8,843 nucleotides of DNA from the NCBI GenBank assembly GCA_945787485.1, contig CALZHV010000082.1, positions 1 through 8,843 on the forward strand. Direction: 5' to 3'. Made by a program: the position numbers and the translations under genes. Positions 7,701 to 8,843 of this stretch are shown here, in pieces (within the stretch, counting starts at the first letter, position 1; the number at the start of each line of letters is the position of its first letter). The notes under the pieces were generated by a model, which saw only the letters and a program-made list of their open reading frames with translations, had not been told where the DNA came from and did not search any database. Origin of the DNA: an uncultured Lachnospiraceae bacterium. Lineage in GTDB: Bacteria > Bacillota > Clostridia > Lachnospirales > Lachnospiraceae.

Positions 7701-8110
7701 TTCCGCATGAATTGCTTCACATAGAAGTGACGGAGTCGGCTTATTCAGATAACCCGAGCCGGTTAAAGGAAACAATTGGAAAGCTTCATAAAGAAGGATT
7801 TGTTATTGAGCTTGATGATTTCGGAACGGGATATTCATCGATAACGGCATTAAATGGCATGAATATAGATGTTATTAAGCTTGATATGAGTATAATAAAA
7901 GAGGATTCAAATAATTCGGACAGAAGCGTTCTCGAATTTTCAATGCAGCTTGCACAGATGATGCATGTCAAAACTGTACAGGAGGGTGTAGAAACATTCG
8001 AACAGCTTGAACGTGTAAAATCACTTGGATGTACTTATGTTCAAGGGTATTATTTTACAAAACCGCTATCAAAAGAAGATTTTACAAAATATGTGTTGGA
8101 AAATTATTAA
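4703..8110 (+). CDS. Multidomain c-di-GMP protein: PAS-GGDEF-PAS-PAS-REC-GGDEF(deg.)-EAL
   Basis: A 1135-residue soluble signalling protein. GGDEF domains make c-di-GMP from GTP, and EAL domains cleave it to pGpG. Domains in order: PAS-like (about 15-137), GGDEF (about 150-290), two further PAS-like modules (about 310-440 and 450-575), REC (591-708), degenerate GGDEF (about 720-870), EAL (about 885-1135). The first GGDEF has DLNGLKKIND with D186 and the intact GGDEF at 226-230. The inhibitory RxxD site is lost (FGHD, 217-220). The REC domain has E595/D596, phospho-acceptor D640, T670 and K692. The second GGDEF reads GSDVF (796-800). The EAL domain keeps E918, N976, E1008, D1038-D1039, K1059, E1094 and Q1114, so phosphodiesterase activity is expected. 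There are no TM segments. GGGAGG lies 8 nt before ATG 4703. It sits between two terminators and is probably monocistronic. The partner histidine kinase is not in the window. Confidence 0.92.
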   Translation: MDKIRTTELLAALSDKISNLYFVEPETGYYEIFYYDESFRLENNIQKNTDKDFFTNIVDDIEKNIHPDDKEKAFKYFTKEKFNEIIETGETVVFDTRWIEDEVGENRWIRNKLIRFLDEDGRFKIVVGTEEITELKKQEKALSKALEIERKSLIDPLTGCRNRMALSWAYDNDYANESAIGVIVCDLNGLKKINDKDGHKAGDNLIFDASVMLIECFGHDKVYRIGGDEFVIVMLSVDREYFERSIDNFRNRCDKSKISISIGSVYNEDLSMHFEDVLKIADRNMYDVKRDYYRRTGIDRRSRSELYRNAEHIDALIDFGSMCFITFKADLTNNTYEIIHLMDGHDSSFRSECKTFVDVMEYPIKVNSMHQEDIEDYIKYTNLDFLRENFKEYHGKINHWVRYRSTYGGEKYHLMEVQFFASRSYTDDNQVVYVMIKDMGSITQMGRILFDNVLKELSENFESIFYIDFDNDRVYPYRMNASITRKQGVMLNEKPSYWDAMGTYIENSVHEKDKETMREICSKEYLQRQFKIRRAFSHDYRAIIDGNEIYYRIKFSNMDGVGELHQCVVGFVNVNSEVMLNKRYSDYSNSILIVEDNDNNREILREILQDEYSLFEASNGKEALGILKKYYEEIALVITDLKMPVCDGFELISIMQADAKYRDIPIIVTTAFSDEEKRIKCLELGAADFISKPYNVTEIKKRVRSFMKLRSVTAILNTIEIDSVTGLYTKEAFYRYAQILIDSNPNTDYVVEVLDIIGFKAINEQYGVETGNKLLRYIADNGSNIGIGMIIGGRIGSDVFACLRPSINITKEVEESYIKELKKNAPVPNLNIKLGHYLTKMGRNLPVQQMCDRARIAMMSIKGKYGEVSALYDDEMRDKLLVRQQIIDSMENAIRQEQFQVFYQPKYDINDNRMAGAEALVRWEHPDIGFMNPGIFIPIFEQNGFISELDKFVWEKVCQEIAYWIEKGYQFPISVNVSRRDFLDPELADYIINLADKYSVPHELLHIEVTESAYSDNPSRLKETIGKLHKEGFVIELDDFGTGYSSITALNGMNIDVIKLDMSIIKEDSNNSDRSVLEFSMQLAQMMHVKTVQEGVETFEQLERVKSLGCTYVQGYYFTKPLSKEDFTKYVLENY

Positions 8111-8133
8111 AAAATAGTATATTGTATAGAAGG

Positions 8134-8166
8134 ATACCTATTACGATTAGTAATAGGTATTCTTTT
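8134..8166 (+). terminator. Rho-independent terminator after the c-di-GMP gene
   Basis: A perfect 11-bp stem, ATACCTATTAC (8134-8144) with GTAATAGGTAT (8150-8160), encloses the loop GATTA and is followed by TCTTTT. It lies 24 bp after the TAA. The T-tract is short and interrupted, but the stem is strong. The opposite strand has only a weak T-tract after the stem, so it mainly serves the + strand. Confidence 0.85.
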
Positions 8167-8171
8167 GTAAA

Positions 8172-8227
8172 TTGCTACGGATGAATAGCCACTATCTTTT
8201 AGGTGGCAGCTAGTTCACATGCGAACG
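8172..8227 (+). other. Leader with three small potential hairpins upstream of the envelope gene
   Basis: GC content rises locally and three short dyads follow one another: GCTA/TAGC (8174-8177, 8186-8189), GCCAC/GTGGC (8188-8192, 8203-8207) and GTTC/GAAC (8213-8216, 8223-8226). A further GCTA at 8209-8212 can compete for the TAGC at 8186-8189. I do not recognise a known riboswitch. It may be a structured leader or a set of protein-binding dyads. A convincing promoter for the next gene is not visible here; TTGCTA 8172-8177 with TATCTT 8193-8198 has only a 15-bp spacer. Confidence 0.3.
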
Positions 8228-8240
8228 TAAAAAGTTATAT

Positions 8241-8246
8241 GAGGTG
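8241..8246 (+). promoter_or_regulatory. Ribosome binding site favouring a GTG start at 8253
   Basis: GAGGTG ends 6 nt before GTG 8253, which opens the long frame. The nearby ATG codons at 8239 and 8251 run into stops within a few codons (TGA and TAA). An in-frame GTG at 8244 overlaps the Shine-Dalgarno sequence itself. Confidence 0.6.
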
Positions 8247-8252
8247 AAAAAT

Positions 8253-8843
8253 GTGCTTGATGTAAACGAAAAAACAGAAGAAGCTGTAAATTCAGAAGAA
8301 GCTGTAAATTCAGAAGAAGCTGTAAATTCAGAAGTAACTGAAAAATTGGAAGAATCTGTAAACTCAGAAATAATAAATAATACAGAAGAAACAAAAAATG
8401 AAATTCCTCTAATTGATTTATCTTTAATCGAACCATATAGGGTTGAATCGGAAAAGATAGAAACCGGTAAGAAAAAAAGTGAAATAAAAATACCGGCTTT
8501 TTTGTTATCGGTAGAGATGTTTTTGATGACATTTATGATATTTATGGAATTAATTTTTCATATGTTTCACTATGGTTTTACAGGTGAAAATTTAATATAT
8601 AAGATTGTATTTGGATGTATATTTGGAATGGTTTTGGGAATCGGAATAAGTCTTTTGCCTAAAATAGCAGAAAAAATTGTTTTATATGTAACAGTTGGAT
8701 TTACCTCTGTTTATTTTATTGCACAGCTTATATACTATGCATTTTTTGATACATTTCTCTCGCTTACCGGAACGCTTGAGGTTGCAGATCAGGCATTTGA
8801 TTTCACGGACGTAATTCTTAAAGCAATCATTTCTGATTGGTGG
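8253..8843 (+). CDS. LTA-synthase-family-like membrane protein, N-terminal part (3' end outside window)
   Basis: The first 197 residues of a membrane protein, open through the right edge. Residues 1-80 are hydrophilic and acidic and carry repeated EEAVNS units (9-38), then a basic patch GKKK (72-75). Hydrophobic segments follow at about 81-105, 114-135 and 142-165. The stretch YYAFFDTFLSLTGTLEVADQAFDF (161-184) resembles the N-terminal membrane domain of Firmicute LTA-synthase-family proteins, which transfer phosphoglycerol groups outside the cell using a C-terminal sulfatase-like domain. That catalytic domain is not in the window, so the family call rests on resemblance of the membrane part and is moderate. 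The acidic N-terminus precedes the first TM segment and would be cytoplasmic. The start is GTG 8253, chosen from GAGGTG 6 nt upstream. The terminator at 8134-8166 separates it from the c-di-GMP gene. An unrelated polytopic protein remains possible. Confidence 0.55.
   Translation, partial: MLDVNEKTEEAVNSEEAVNSEEAVNSEVTEKLEESVNSEIINNTEETKNEIPLIDLSLIEPYRVESEKIETGKKKSEIKIPAFLLSVEMFLMTFMIFMELIFHMFHYGFTGENLIYKIVFGCIFGMVLGIGISLLPKIAEKIVLYVTVGFTSVYFIAQLIYYAFFDTFLSLTGTLEVADQAFDFTDVILKAIISDWW
8277..8366 (+). repeat. In-frame 18-bp tandem repeats (EEAVNS), five units
   Basis: Three identical 18-bp units (8277-8294, 8295-8312, 8313-8330) each encode EEAVNS. A diverged unit at 8331-8348 encodes EVTEKL, and a near-copy at 8349-8366 differs at two bases (EESVNS). 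Because the unit is a multiple of three, copy-number change would preserve the frame. The repeats lie in the predicted cytoplasmic N-terminus of the membrane protein. Confidence 0.95.

Noticed and set aside
8215..8532. Open frame on the - strand with leucine-rich repeats (QLLLNL)
   Set aside because: It is the antisense image of the EEAVNS tandem repeats and has no ribosome binding site of its own; the + strand frame has one and fits a membrane protein.

Overview
The window is AT-rich, all genes lie on the + strand, and Shine-Dalgarno sites are strong (AGGAGG, GGGAGG, GAGGTG). Gene content and protein character suggest a low-GC Firmicute, most plausibly a Lachnospiraceae-type Clostridia. That placement is an inference from style and gene families; no rRNA or other marker is present.

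Layout. (1) Positions 1-3094 hold an apparent operon: the 3' end of an acyl carrier protein gene (1-182), an AMP-forming acyl/aryl-acid ligase overlapping it by 8 bp (175-1638), and a polytopic SLC13/DASS-like anion transporter 37 bp further on (ATG at 1676). Overlap and spacing suggest translational coupling. The likely chemistry is adenylation of an acid and loading onto the carrier protein. The acid is unknown and the upstream part of the cluster is outside the window. (2) A 118-bp gap carries a sigma70-type promoter overlapped by two imperfect ArgR-like inverted repeats, then argG (3213-4439), a complete argininosuccinate synthase without argH beside it. A hairpin plus T-run (4472-4550) ends this unit. 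(3) A second sigma70-type promoter (4605-4633) precedes a 1135-residue cytoplasmic c-di-GMP protein (4703-8110). Its order is PAS-like, GGDEF (intact), two more PAS-like modules, REC, GGDEF (degenerate), EAL (intact). A compact terminator follows (8134-8166). (4) A leader of about 85 nt with three small potential hairpins precedes a gene running off the right edge (8253-8843). It encodes a membrane protein with an acidic repeat-bearing N-terminus and at least three TM segments, resembling the N-terminal part of LTA-synthase-family (sulfatase-like phosphoglycerol transferase) proteins.

The units look functionally independent: acyl activation plus transport, arginine biosynthesis, second-messenger signalling, and probable cell-envelope polymer synthesis. 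I see no mobile element, CRISPR array, tRNA or rRNA. The most distinctive items are the triplicated sensory module and dual catalytic potential of the c-di-GMP protein, the non-canonical substrate motifs of the transporter, and the exact 18-bp in-frame repeats at the right edge.
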